DNA from: Xylaria sp. FL1777
Lineage: Eukaryota; Ascomycota; Sordariomycetes; Xylariales; Xylariaceae
Length of the DNA: 64,000 nt
Assembly: GCA_022578965.1 (NCBI GenBank)
Contig: MU400688.1
Coordinates: 1 to 64,000 of the forward strand
Reading direction: 5' to 3'
In this document: piece by piece, positions 10,303 to 23,400 of the stretch
Layout: each line of letters begins with the position of its first letter
Numbering within the stretch: the first letter of the stretch is position 1
Made by a program: the position numbers and the translations under genes
Notes under the pieces: model-generated
Told to the model about the DNA's origin: nothing
The model's database searches: none
What the model saw: the letters and a program-made list of their open reading frames with translations, nothing else

Positions 10303-11430
10303 TTATTGCCCCTGATACCCAGTGCTTTGACCTTGGCCTTGGTTGGCAGGTGTGCCCCAGCCAAACAGATTCCATCCGCTCTTCGCAGCCCCGGTTTCTT
10401 CTTCGTTGTTTCCTCTTCTACGAAGGCCTCCGTCATCTTCCTCGGCACCGCTCGGCGCATCAATCTTCTCAAAATCGACTTCGCTCCGGCTCTTGCTCAG
10501 CCCGCTACCAATACTATATCCGCTCGGCGGGCGCGACGGCTCTTGTCCGTCTAGACTCAAGCTGCCGTGCTTTCTTGACTGCTCGGCCGCCTTGCGTTGC
10601 TCTTCGTTGCGCTGCAGCTCTGCGGCCTCGCGGTCCAGTGCTCCCATCATGAACGCAAGCCGCTCCCGCTGCGCAGCGATGAAGCTGATCTTTTCCTGTG
10701 CTCCACCAATATTCTCTGGTATCAGGGTCCCACGAGCCGCCACGTCGCTCTTAGCGGTCGTCGATAGGCCACCAGCGGCCGCATTGACGGCGCCTGCCAG
10801 CAAATTGTAGAAGTCATGACCTGCAGTCCCGGCATTATTGGCAGCCCACTGGGCAGCTGGCACGCTGAACCTAGCGAGCAGCGCCTGAGTGTAGCCCTGG
10901 GGCGCCGCGGCGGCCCTGGTCTCCTCCTGGGTCTCCGATGGCGGTAGGTTGAAGACGCGCGTGCGTATCAGCTCTATGGCCTGCTTGAGATATCGCATGC
11001 CGGCGGCCTTGAACCTATCGTGGGCACTGGCGATGAATTCTTCGATCGCAAGTTCGTTCTCCTGGAGGTAGGGGTGGAGATAACCCTCGTATAAGACGCG
11101 CGCGCCTTGCGTCGAGGGGAGGACCAACCATAGCAGGAATCCGAGTCGTATCCACGAGTAGAAAGGGATCCAGACGAGGATGAACTCAGTCCAGGACTCG
11201 GCGAGCAGCGCGCATGATAGCACCGACCAGTACATGAGCCATGGTGTCAGCTGCGCCGGATTGGACGTCTTGAGGGCCTTATAGGAGGCGAAGAGTGGGA
11301 AGAGGAAGGAGGCGATGGAGCTGCGGCGTGAACGACCTTGTCAGCACAGTCAAGAACTTGATGCCGTATTGGGGAGGAGAGGTGCCTCAAGGTCCGCTTA
11401 CGCGAAGAAGTGTGCTATAATGTTGAACAT
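10303..11430 (-). CDS. HVA22/TB2/DP1 (yop1/REEP-type) ER membrane protein
   Basis: Exon 1 (11430-11402, 29 bases) and exon 2 (11320-10303) join across an 81-base intron (GTAAGC..CAG) to give 348 residues. The tiny first exon supplies the true N-terminus MFNIIAHFFA; translation of exon 2 alone would lose the first hydrophobic hairpin. Residues 1-105 form the TB2/DP1/HVA22 domain: two hydrophobic hairpins with FASYKALK, TPWLMYWSVL, WIPFYSWIR and LPSTQGARVLYE. In yop1/REEP proteins these wedge into the ER membrane and shape tubules. The rest is a cytosolic tail: a helical region (110-140), Ala-rich and charged stretches, then a Gly/Gln-rich end. Canonical Yop1 is only ~170-180 residues, so this is the longer, tailed fungal paralogue. 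Orientation converges on MGM101. Confidence 0.88.
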
Positions 11431-13630
11431 GGTTGCGGATATTCTCGTTATCGCAGATGGCGTAGCAGATGCGGCTCACCAAAGTGAGGATCAGGCTCGG
11501 CTCCTGCGGGGAATGGCTGTTGTACAAAGGGGTGTCGAAGATCGCAGTTTCAGCTGACTGTCGTCCAAACGCGGACAAAGGGCTGGTGGATCGGGTCGGG
11601 GAGCGATGACGACGGGATGATAGGCGAGTTTCGTAACTGGAGCCGAGAACCCTAGCAACGAGTTGTTGGGGACCAACAAAATATAGGGTCAAGGCTGGCT
11701 CGTCGGGTAGGTAGGAGGTGACGAGTGCAGAATTAATTCGAAGTTTCATAGGAATGAGAGTAATGGAAATGGGATGTCGGAGGTATGACGAACGCTGCTG
11801 GTCTAGATAATCGGCAGCCCAACATGGCCAAAGGGCACAACCCCACCACGCAAGGTTGGACTTAAAAAGACCAGCCCGCAGCCCGATGTAGCAGGCAGCT
11901 AGATACCCAGATCAGCTGTGCTGGTCAATTGACGGGCACGGATGGGGCAAGCTACGCCGTGGCCGGGGGCTGATGCTTATTCACGCGGGGCTCTTCTGGC
12001 GGGGTAATGCCTACACTGCGCTAAGGCGCGGGGTGATCTGCTATTTTAACTTCGACTTACGGTAGGTAGGTATGTACAATAGGTAGGTAACTTAAGTAAG
12101 TAGGTACATCACATACCTAACATACATAAATGTACCTTACCTGGTACCTACCTACTTCGTAAGAACTTGGGCGTATGTACCTACCTGTTTTGCTTCAATT
12201 CATTTAAATGTAGAAGTGATTTTGTCACTATGTACATGTACCCTAAATGATAGCTCGACTCGAAACGTTTCATCACAATCGAAGAGGTCCCAGCACATGG
12301 TCGCCTGCATAACTCATAATATATACCTACATACATACCGAGGTACATTAGTGCGCTGGACTATCTTGTACTTCTTGTCAAAAAATTTAAGCTTCTCACG
12401 GGACTCAGGACTAATACGCAGTAGTATAAATAGCTCGACTAATGTATGTAATCATTCGATTATATAATGAAAAACAGGCAAAAAAGGGTCTCATAACACC
12501 ATCATTTCATCAATTACTCTACAATGTGATCTTTCGTCCCTAGAGAGATAAGATCAAGTCCTACCAACCGCCAGTGGGCTGACTGCCTCAGGTCACTCGT
12601 TTCAGGGCCTCCGCAGCATAATCTCGTATTCCTCCGCCACGGCGCCACATGCACGTGTATCCATGTTGGATATCCCGTCGTCATGACTTGGCACTTCTAG
12701 AATAAATTAAGCACCGCATATATAGATTCTTTCTCAACTTGCCAAGATTGTATACATCATATTCTTGAATGCGACCGCCATGGAACATTCGACTCTAAAT
12801 AACATGTGCATTGTGCCAAGCGCTGTGTTGGCAATTGTAACTTTCCTAATTATTCCGATAAGATTGAACTAGGACAGCCAACTCCGGCTGGTGTTTGCAC
12901 AAATGATACCTATCTGACAAAATAGTAAACCATAGCGGCCTTCATTCTTCCACTCATGCTGTCGTATGTTTTTTTTTTCCGAGATACTATATGCGAGATG
13001 ATTAGGGCTGAAGAACTAGCGCAGGGGAGATGTTTTAAATAAAGCCATTCACTCTATCAAGTACATATAGGACTAATTTGTAGGATAGCGATGTATTTTG
13101 CTATTCTATCTGTAAATAGATGTGGAAAGTGACTGGGGAGGTTTAGGCATCAATTGACGATTCTATTGTGCTAATAGCCTTTGTGTCACTGTCTCAATAG
13201 TTCAGCGACTCCAAAACTACGGGTATAAGTTATAGTTGCGGTTGCACAAAGAGCCAAAAAGAGTACCTTGCTGGTCAACTGAAACTATATTCAACTACTT
13301 CGTTGTTCCACAAGTGAAACCACCATGTTTTTGGCATGTACTACAAATAGTATTGCGATCCAACAAATTCAGATATAAAAGGTTGATTTAAGCGCTCGCC
13401 TTCCTATGAAGATGTTGCAATTCTCAAAATACTGCACAGCTCCATAAGCCATATTAGCAGCCAAAATTGAAATACAACAAGAAACTCTCCGATGACGAAC
13501 ATAAAATGCATAATACTTAACGCACGGTTAGTAAAACCGGGTTTGAAGCCGCAAAGAGAATGTGAGGAGAGATCATATATTGTACTACGTAAACTACGTA
13601 TCCGACACGTCTGACTCCCTCCTAGATTGC
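11431..13630. other. intergenic region with TAGGTA motif cluster
   Basis: 2.2 kb between the HVA22-domain gene start and the 3' end of the GFA enzyme gene. The first ~350 bases probably hold the 5' UTR of the minus-strand gene. At 12,060-12,190 there is a dense cluster of GGTAGGTA and TACCTACC units in both orientations. The remainder is AT-rich, with short frames that have no recognised domain. Confidence 0.5.
12060..12190. repeat. dense TAGGTA/TACCTA motif cluster
   Basis: About 130 bases built largely from GGTAGGTA, AAGTAAGTAGGTAC and TACCTACC units, with plus-oriented copies on the left and minus-oriented copies on the right. Smaller clusters of the same words flank other genes in the window (8476-8577, 50131-50165, 57991-58026). 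Confidence 0.7.
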
Positions 13631-14440
13631 CTAGAAGGACGTCCCTTTGACCTGCTCTGCACCGTCACATCCTGGCCACCAACTAACACGATCTTCAATG
13701 AATTGCTCGGTTTTTGGGCGTAGCTTCGTCTGTTTGGAATCCAATAGTTAGTCACATTTACTCACAGTCGAAACTGCAAACTCTCCAATGAATAGCCCCA
13801 AAAATCGAACCAAAGGACGAAAGAAATGAAAATAACTTGGAGGTGCGCTTACCTCAGCCAGGTTGAAGTCATCGATAGTACCAAGACGCAGGATTTTGAC
13901 GCCGGGACTCTTCTCCGAAGTCCTGTACAACAGGGTCCCGCACGTCTGGCAGAACCAGTTGGTCATGCGTTTTCCCGATCCAACGGTGGTCGACTGGCTG
14001 AAAGTCTTGAGATTATCCTCGCCCCTGAGAAACTTGACATAGTCATTTTTGACAATGATGTTGGATGCAAACATAGAGGCCGTGATCTTGCGACAGTCCG
14101 AGCAGTTACAGAGGAACACATTCACAAGGCCAGGGGCTTCAGTTGCCTGTCAAGGTGTCAGTATAATGGCCATTCTCGTGTTGCCACAAAAGTGGTAATT
14201 AATCAGACTAGGCATATTGGTCTCTCCCAAGCACATTGTGCATCAAGCCATCGGGCAGACATGTAATTTTCAAATAGGATGTTAAAGAGGGATCCAACGC
14301 GAATATATAGCACTTACCAATGATAGCTGGACGATGCCACAGAAACACGTTGCCGTTGCTTCATGCTCCTTAGACCAGCCATCCTGTCGGAGGCTGTTGT
14401 GAGGAATGTATGGCTTGGTTCTGTCTGCAGTTGAAGCCAT
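13631..14440 (-). CDS. GFA/CENP-V domain protein (glutathione-dependent formaldehyde-activating enzyme-like)
   Basis: Three exons, 14440-14318, 14146-13853 and 13729-13631, all joined in phase 0, give 171 residues. Introns of 171 and 123 bases have GTAAGT/GTAAGC donors and CAG acceptors. The fold is the Mss4-like GFA domain with zinc ligands CFC (Cys32, Cys34), CNCSDC (Cys54, 56, 59) and CQTCG (Cys107, 110). The last exon (TKLRPKTEQF to KGTSF) completes the usual GFA C-terminus; without it the frame runs into intron sequence. Members are named after glutathione-dependent formaldehyde-activating enzyme (Gfa), but most fungal copies have no proven substrate, so formaldehyde or other glutathione-adduct handling is only an inference. 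Cytosolic, no targeting signal. It marks the right edge of gene island A. Confidence 0.88.
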
Positions 14441-17400
14441 GTTGATAGATGAGAGTGGTAGTCAAGCAATTGATGAGGAAAGTTGTAAAGTTGTCGAGTT
14501 TCGAAGAGTTTGCTGATCGAAGAGAATATCAGTAACCCAGACTTGAGGATTGCCCCCTTTTTATAAACTCGAGCCCAAGTGCTACGCCAACGGCACCTAT
14601 GTTATCACATCACCATCACAATAGAAACCGATGTCGTCATGCGACATTATGTGATAGGACCCGATAATTTCACCTGGTCAATCCATGTATACTTCGCAAC
14701 TCGCGAACGGCTCGCGATCGTAGAAAAAATTACCCAGGCTTCACGTTCGTTGTGTCGTCTGGCTTACAACCCCTAATTATCATGCAGCCTGCTGAGTCAG
14801 AGTTGTGATGCTGCGTTACTCCGTTACTCCGCGAGTTTAATGCGTTCGACACCTACTAGCCAGTCCACAATTGGCCGCGATCTAATTCCTCCAGGATCGG
14901 GATGATTGCAAATCAAAGGTCGGGGACCGACTCGGGGTAGATGACTAACCTAGATGCAACGTCATATCAATCAACTCCTGCATTGTCTATCTCAACACGA
15001 TGAATACTACCAGATATCGGTGAATATTATGGCCTGATCAAAATCTGCAAACTAACGAATAGCGGTGTCACATTTAGTTAACAGTGACGAGGTCCTAGAT
15101 CTATGGAACAAAGAAATGGTATACCCGTAAGTGCTTAGTCGTGAGAAACACCATCCTCCCTGCGCTTCCATCTATACTTGGCATTTATTGCTTCAGATAG
15201 CGATGGCAACATTGTCTGTGGAAGTTTATCATAACGATAGTCTACTGGGAAGCTCAAAAGATTTTGTTGCTTACAGCTTTGGCACGAATTTACTAGTAGC
15301 TTGGTTAAAAGTATGAAAACGTATTAGTCTATTAGGCTAAATTCCTTTAGTTCACCTTCTAGAAACTACTCTTATTTACTTGGTTAGCTTCCTGAGCCGG
15401 TATTAAAAAAAGACACTAAAAGCGGCGGCGGGCTGTAGAATGCACTAGAGGAAAAGGCTCTCTGGGACTTATATCACGTAGTTCTGCATTTCAGAACATC
15501 AGCCCGAGGTGACATTCTATACACAGAGAGAATTAGGAGACGAAGAACGTCAGTTCAATTTTGACCTAGGAGACGAAATATATGTGGATTATTATACAAT
15601 GTTGGTCTCTAGTTATCAAAGCTCCCTTCTACGCTGGAAACAAAGTAAGTTTTTAATGCAGTGGCGGCCTCTACGAGAAAATAGGCTAAGATAGCCTTCA
15701 GGGCTCTTGAGCTAACGGACAAGAACCTAAAACTAGGATAGCATGCATGCCTACATGCTATATTATGATTATTATAGATACAATAAGTATTGGGAAGAAA
15801 TAAGTTTAGATTTAAACCTCCCTGGAAGCCGCATGTATGAAGTTCATTAAGACCTACATCTCAACCGGAAAATCTGGATTGGTGATAAAGGGGAAGATCT
15901 TAAGTTAGCAGTAACGACCTTCAAACCAAGAAAGGCAAAAGAAAAGTGACAAGCTCACAGGATTTTCACGGAGATTCCCGACTGCACCCGTCAAACTCTC
16001 GTCATGGGGGTATAACTCTGTAGGATGGGCTCAGAAACCTGCAACCACGATACCAAATGCCTCCTTAGTGAGTCAAGTTTGTAATCATCGCCACTATAAT
16101 CCGAAAGATAATGGCCTATTAGTAAAGCTTCCATTAAGTAACAAACGAGAGTTCTTCCGACTGAGGTTTTATATCACCCCAATAGAGGTCTCTGCTCAGA
16201 ATGCAAACAAACGGGGATTTCCGAGCCTAGATATAAATAGATACAATTCTAAAGCTTCCCGTATTCCCGTACTAAGTGTAAATGTCTTTCTGGTATATAT
16301 TTGGTAGTTTCCTTGCATCTAGGGCTATCAAATAGCCTTGCATACTGTTAGGTTCGCTAAGCATATCCTCTCTTGGAAGCATGTTGAGAAGGATCGTATT
16401 AACATATGTAACGTAACACTGCAACGGATATACAGAAGATCATCTTATCCCCGGAAAATCTCACCTTGGGTCTGACCAGTTGAACGATGCGGGTTGCTGG
16501 TTAACATTGTATGAGAAAGGTACATCTTCCCTACCGTGGTGATGCTGATTCAACTATGAAAATTCTAGTCTCCTCTAAACCCACCGAGCCCTAGACATGT
16601 GAAATTAATAGGTATAATTACATTTTATAGTCATATTCTTCTTGTCGAGTGTCTTAGAGATCAGCTACCATGTTGCCTCTATGACATATATATCTATATC
16701 AACTTTAAGGCCTTGACTATCTCACCACAATGGAGGTGAATACTACAGTATATTGATTGAATGATTGATTATCCATCTCGTCGGGCACGAAGCTATTTAG
16801 CCACTTCGCCTACCTCCTGGAAGGTATCAGACATGGTAAGATCCATCTATTTTACAGTGGGATATGTTAGTACAGCGGGATCTTTACTTGGTCCGTTCTA
16901 TGCGGATATGATGCCATCCCGTGTCTTTGGGGGCTCCATCATTCCAACACTCCTGGTCACTACAACCCGGTCCTCCAGCCTGAAGACTGTTGGTCCTCTG
17001 TCTGCATGCTAGGTGCCCTGCGAGTTCTATTAGGTCGGCCCTCTGCTTGAGTATTACAGTATAGCATTATCAAATGTCTAAATTATTGACTGTCTCTAGT
17101 CAGTTACAATATCGCATATACTGATTATTCATTGTATAATTGCATATCGCTCGTGGTGCCCACAGTGACCCATCCCAAACAGCTAGATGCAACGTACGTA
17201 CCTGGCTAGCTACTAGCCGGCCTGGTGTTGGGCTAGAATTCACGCCTAGTATATTGAAACTACAATAGGAACTGCCTATTACGCGCTAGTATTGGTCTAT
17301 ATCGGCTCATGATATATGGTGGCTTACGAGATGAAGTAGACTGGAGAGCGCAGTTGGCGGCGAAAGATCTCGATAAAGGGGTACCAGAGCTGAGCGCCTC

Positions 17401-20400
17401 CCCATCAGCGACAACGTGCTTAGCTTTACGCAATCACCTCTCACATGGTCGCAAAGTATAATTACAATTGTAGATATTAAATAGGTGTTATTTAGGGCTG
17501 ACAACATTAACTGTGAACTGACTCATTTTGACATTAGTATGCTATTACCATAGAGCTTCGTCGTAAGACTAAGAAGGACCGGCCCCCGAACGATCCCGAA
17601 TTACTTCACAATGACAGCGTCTTATATGGCCGACTCAGTCTTGAGCGTTTGCAAAAGGGTCATGGTGCTAGTTATAGTGTCTGGTAGAGAGAAGAGTGAC
17701 ACACTTATGCTGATGCCACATATATTGATCGGTAGACTCTCGCGGGCAAACCCCCCTAGATTCGTCTTATAGAATGCTCCTACTTAAGCACAGCGACTGA
17801 TTATGGAGACCTCGAAAATTGAAAGACTACACGACTTGGCCTGATATGTTTACTCTTCGGTTCTCATTAATGAGACATCGGTGTCTAGAACACACTTACG
17901 AAGTTTAACCAGCTAGGACCCCTATTCACTATATCAGACGGCCTTTCAAGTCCTTACCCAGCCGTGATTGACCGGGACAGATGATTCACGAGATCATAGT
18001 CACCCGGACTGTCGAATAAATGCTCAATGGTAACGCCTTCATTTAGAAGCCTAACTAAATAGCATGGTGCAAACCCAGCTCATCAACGTGAACTAATGAG
18101 AAGCAACTTGGTGACGTGCAGTTACATGAACCCCCCAAAAGCTGTAACGCACCAATAGCTATAGCGGTGACATGAAGTTACTAGAGTTGAACTAACCTAC
18201 AGGAGAAGTTGGCGTGATAAATTTAGATGACAGTGACTTTGGGATATTTACACTCGCGAGCGACTATAATCCCGAAGCAGTCCGGGTTTATTCATCACGG
18301 GCTAATAGAATAAATTTCCAGATGATTCGCCGCTTGACAAGTCCATCACTGCCGAATCATCACGATACTAGATATCGTAGGCCCATCAGCAACGGCCCCG
18401 GGAGGGATCTAGTCTCCCTTCCACGGCACCGGACTGGACAGTAGAGAGCAAATTACCAAAGGGAATCCCCAACCCCCGCCCCATGCCTTACTCGGCTGCT
18501 GGCATAGTAGAGACGCATGTCAGCTAGCTCGTCGGTGATGTGACAGGGGCGAGCGCCCACAGCCTACATATTGACACCATCAACGGTGTGGCACATGCCC
18601 ACCACACCAAAACGGTCAGCCGAGCCTTGGTCTAGTCTTCCATGATAAATTCCGCGCCGCCGCGCCCCCTCCAGCGACACTCGTTTGCCAACATAGGCCC
18701 GTGTATTACAGATAACGAGGCAGAGCTCGGCGCGCCTCATAACGATGGATGACATGTGTACGAACGGCAACGCTATCCTACACAATAGCACAATCACCAA
18801 TCCGGCGACGACATATACCGCGGTGGACCTGCTGCTGCCTGGCGGGGAACGAAGCAGTAGGGGTGGGTTGGTGGGAGAAGAAGGAATGAATGAAGGAATG
18901 CCGCACAGATGCAACAGATGCAGGCGAGCCCAACGGGATTGGGCTGGTTTCGCCTTGTGCGCGATCGCTTGGTTGTGGTAATTCTTGGTGGCGCCAGGCG
19001 CTGGGTGGCTGTTCGCTTGTCGGAGGTGCGTGTGTATACAGACTCACGTGTAGCGAGGCTCTGGAGAGACATTTGCGATATCAAGGATATGGTCATTTTT
19101 ACTGCATAAGGTAATGCCACTATGGATGTTCATTGTGCTTATCTAAGGACGATGTTGACAGAGAAAATTCGTTGAACTTTGGACTTCGTATGGACATTAA
19201 TGCATAAGCATATTGGTTGGCAAACAGTAGCAGTATATATGGGTGTGTGCACAAATCTGACCATTATCTTAAGGACCGTTTCTTATGAATCGACCAAACA
19301 ACTGCTATAGAGCAAGAGACGAAGCCGTTGAGTCCGAGAAACCTGAATAGCCCACCGTGGGAGATTGTAAGAATATGTCCGTAATTTAGAACGTTAGGCA
19401 CACTATCAGAACATCTGGTCTTACATGCATACGGATATCATCACAGCAATCTGCGTTTTGACATCTCGGTGCTTGAAGAAAAGAAAATATCCAAAGCAAT
19501 TTTGTCCGTTTCTATTCTTCAATGCGCTCGTGCTTTCTATCGCCCCTGACGCTGCTGGATGGTACTCCTTATCTGGTTAAAGCGAGTCGCAGATGGAAAA
19601 TTCCGTAGAAGACGATAGTCACTGGGTTGGGCCTGTCGCAATATTTTTAGCACTTTAACAATAGTATAGTCAGGTAATGATAGAGCATTCAATAGACAGA
19701 GAGACGCTGTACTTGCTACGTGTAACGCTACTTCTCGCAACCAATTTGTAATTAATAGAACAAGTTGCAGCAGAAAGCTCGGTTTAGAATCTAAAGTATC
19801 GTTTAGTAGAGGAGCTTCTGAACCATAGGGTGTAGCAGCTACTCTCTAATCTTAGCATATTATACGCAGCGTGTCTATTATATAGTAGGTAGATAAGCTT
19901 ATAGAATAGCCCCTGATGTTATAGATCTCCCCTATAAATTCCAAGGGCAGAGATGTGGGAGCCACAATTAAATCGCCTGTAAGAGATGATTACTGTTTGT
20001 GTCAAACTCTCCTTCAGTAGTCAAGTATAGGGGTAGGTTGTGATTGAAGTCACGCGAAAGATCTTGAGCCTTCTCGTCGGCTAGTCCTTGCCTAGGTACA
20101 TGCTACTCGTTTTTTATTTTCCACAACTTGGCGTCATACTGTTCTCGGGCATAAGACATATTATAATTCCCGATGGAAATGTCCAGTTAATATTAATTAT
20201 CTGCGAACCGTATAAGGTGGAAATGATGACAAGACTACTGCCGTAGGGTAATAGAACCCCACTAACCTTCACCGTTCGTAATATCCAAGTTTATGATAGC
20301 ATTCAAACATCTTTGTATAATGGACATTTCAAGATACAGATCGATGTATTCTTTTCTTGAGTATGAGTTGACTTAGGCCTGTTAAAAGTAATGTTGATTC

Positions 20401-23400
20401 AATTAAAGCAATTTGAGAAGTAATCACAGACGCAGCCATTGTACTCTCACAAAAGTTTATGAAACAAGGGATAGGTTTTACATTGTGCCTGACTCAGTGA
20501 CTGTTCATAACCATTCAGTGGCGACTGACTTCTGATTTCAGTCACTACTCACGATAGAAGGGTCATAGGAATATAGAGAGCTAGAGCTTATAGCTGGATA
20601 TGAAATTTAATCGCCGCCTGGCAATAAGTCTAATAAACAAGTTATTCTATAGAGTAGGATTATCAAACAGAAGACTACTGATTACTAGTGGCTTCGGTAT
20701 ATAATAGCGTGGGAATGTGACTCGACAGCTCACCTATGATGAGAGAACAGAATAGAAGGGCCATATTGCAGAGCAAGGCTTGACAATAGAGGCTCCCGCA
20801 TCATTCAGCTATGGTAAAGAATATTCCAAAAATCCGGATTGTATAGGATTGTCCACTCGGAGTATTTTCTCCTGAAGGACTTTTTGCTTTCCAAACCTAA
20901 GACTTATCAAGTTTCATTTAGATACTGCTTTGATGGATACTCTGCACGCACTACAAAATCGCCTGATCCCAACCGCGTCATCACTCTTCATGTCTTGATA
21001 ACCCCCCTAAGTCACGAAAGTAATCATGCATGTGTTTGTTGTATCAACCAACAGGAGTTACCACAACGCGCTTGGTCGTGGTTTAAGACTATTCGCACTG
21101 ACAAAGGGTAATAACTTGATACGAATAGTTGGTAGTTAATCTAAGCGCCTCTCCCGCCAACACCAAGACACACATCACGAGGCATGCAAGCAAGACGAAA
21201 AAGGTGGCGAGGCCACCACTGCAAATTAGGTATAAGGAAACGCATTCCGAGATGAGCACAGATAACTAGAACTTCTGACTGGATAACTTGGAAAATATCA
21301 ATATTACCATGTGGTCCACCTCACCTGGAGGTCAGCTAATTAGCTGTGTGATAGTCTCTACATTCGACTTAAGCAACTATGACCCTAGTGTCTCTTAGCC
21401 GCAGCAGCACTTTTGCCCATCGAAAGATATACTTACACTAGGGTATGCACCTACTACTAGTTGCTGTGTGGAATGGGTAGGCTGGCGTTGTAACTACACT
21501 AGTGTAGGCCGGCACTTACAGCAGTGCATGAGTGTACACTGTCAGAGGAGTACACATCGAACGTTTTGGGAACGGTTTCGCATGGTCGCCGCTGATTCTA
21601 GGCTGAAAACGGCAAAACAGCACCAAGGCCCAGACTCGAAGTGGCATTCTTAGCAGAAGGGGGGGTCCGTCGAACGCACTGTGGGCTGGGAACCCTTGCT
21701 TTCGGCTCGCGGAAGCTTGCCTACGCAACCCTTGCGCCCCCTGGCCTCGCGTGGGATCGTCTCAATATACTCTTGCTCCCCTCCCCCCTCCCCCCATGTC
21801 ATCCCGACCCCTTGTAGGGTGGGTATATAGGAGACACCATTATGGTTTGGAGTTTGACGTGTCACCCTACCTCCTCTGCAGGAGGACCGAGGTCACAGGA
21901 GAGGGGCTCCAAGGGAAAAGAAAAAAGAATTATGGGTAAGCTCGGCTCTTGATGCTCCTTGCAGCTTAAGCTGACCAGTCACGGCATCTTCTCCTGCCTC
22001 GAACATTAGTCTAAGGTGGTGCCAGCTGTGATGTACTATGAAAATAAGAGAGCGAGTGGGGGAAGATGTGAGAGTGACCATCAGTTGGTGAATCCTCCGA
22101 TGAGGGGTGTGCATAATGCAGCTTTGACAGGTTACAAACACGACCCTTTGTTTTAGCGTCGTCGAAGGAAAAGCAAGGTGTGTGAGTGGTACGGTACGGT
22201 ACAGTACATAGTATGTGTAGACATGTCGTTGTCCTCACACATAGTGTCATTGTTCTCTGAAAAGAGAAATTACAAAGCCTATTTAGGTATTCGCTATGCG
22301 ACCTTGATTGCCCGAAACAGCTTTATACATCCGTCTTGATGCAAGTAGCTTTTGCAAACGGCCCACTACGTAGTAGTACGTACAGGGTCCAGGAAATCTT
22401 GTTTGAAGCTTCTCTTATATGTACTTGAGATTGTGCGTTCTAGGCGTGATGGACGCTTGAAGATCAGGGGGACCCGCAGAGATGCAAGGCGCACTAACAG
22501 CGTACACTTCATTCTCCCGTTGTCCATCATGCACTACATCACTGCTACTGCAATGAAGCTGTGGCTATATGTATGCTATGACTGTAACCTCTCTAGTAAA
22601 TACACTTGTCCTGATTTGGGGCCTTCTGCTTTAAAGGCCATATAAATACGTGTAGTTGTACGATGCCCAGACACAAGTGGAGTTAATTAGTATGGTTTAG
22701 TTCTAGTATACTACGTACATAGTCGTGTATACTGTAGATGCGTTGTACACATACAATATAGTTTTCCCTGGAAGAAAACCCGCATCTTCGAGTTCGTTGT
22801 TGAGCGGAGAAGAATGTCCTGTAGCAATGGAACATTTTGCTATTCTCTGCAGCTTTGACCTGCAACCGTACTGCGTAAAGTACCTGCGCACCGCTCGGGG
22901 TTAGCCTGGCAATAATCTCGGCCGATTAAGTATATTAATTGTACCTAATTAGGACTGGTAATCAAGGTTCTCCACAGACACATGCAGGGTATATCTTGTA
23001 TGACAAGTTGACAACACAATTTGGCGCTGTTCCCTCGTCTCGTCTATCGCACTACGGTATACTGACATCAGATACAATGGGCACTCATTTATCAAGTGGC
23101 TCTTGTTGCTGAAGCGAGATGCGCTGTTATTTTGCTTACCGGGTCTCTGCTTTCACGCCAAGGCTTCAAGCAATTTGTAGTATAAACTAATGATGCGTAT
23201 ACTATATACACGTAAATGTATTTCACGCCATACAAGGGTATACCGTGCGGTTACATCTTGGGTAAGTAATCTATTCAGATATCTGTTCAGTGTAGCCTTC
23301 GTTACGCCTCCTATCTTTGGCACATTAGGTGCTGCCTTTATGCGCAGGGCTCGGGAAATTATGTGGGTTACCCCAAATGGCAAATGTCAAATGTCGTAGC

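Noticed and set aside
11387..11749. 120-codon minus-strand frame upstream of the HVA22-domain gene
   Set aside because: It overlaps the true first exon in a different frame; the correct start MFNIIAHFFA splices cleanly into the membrane domain.
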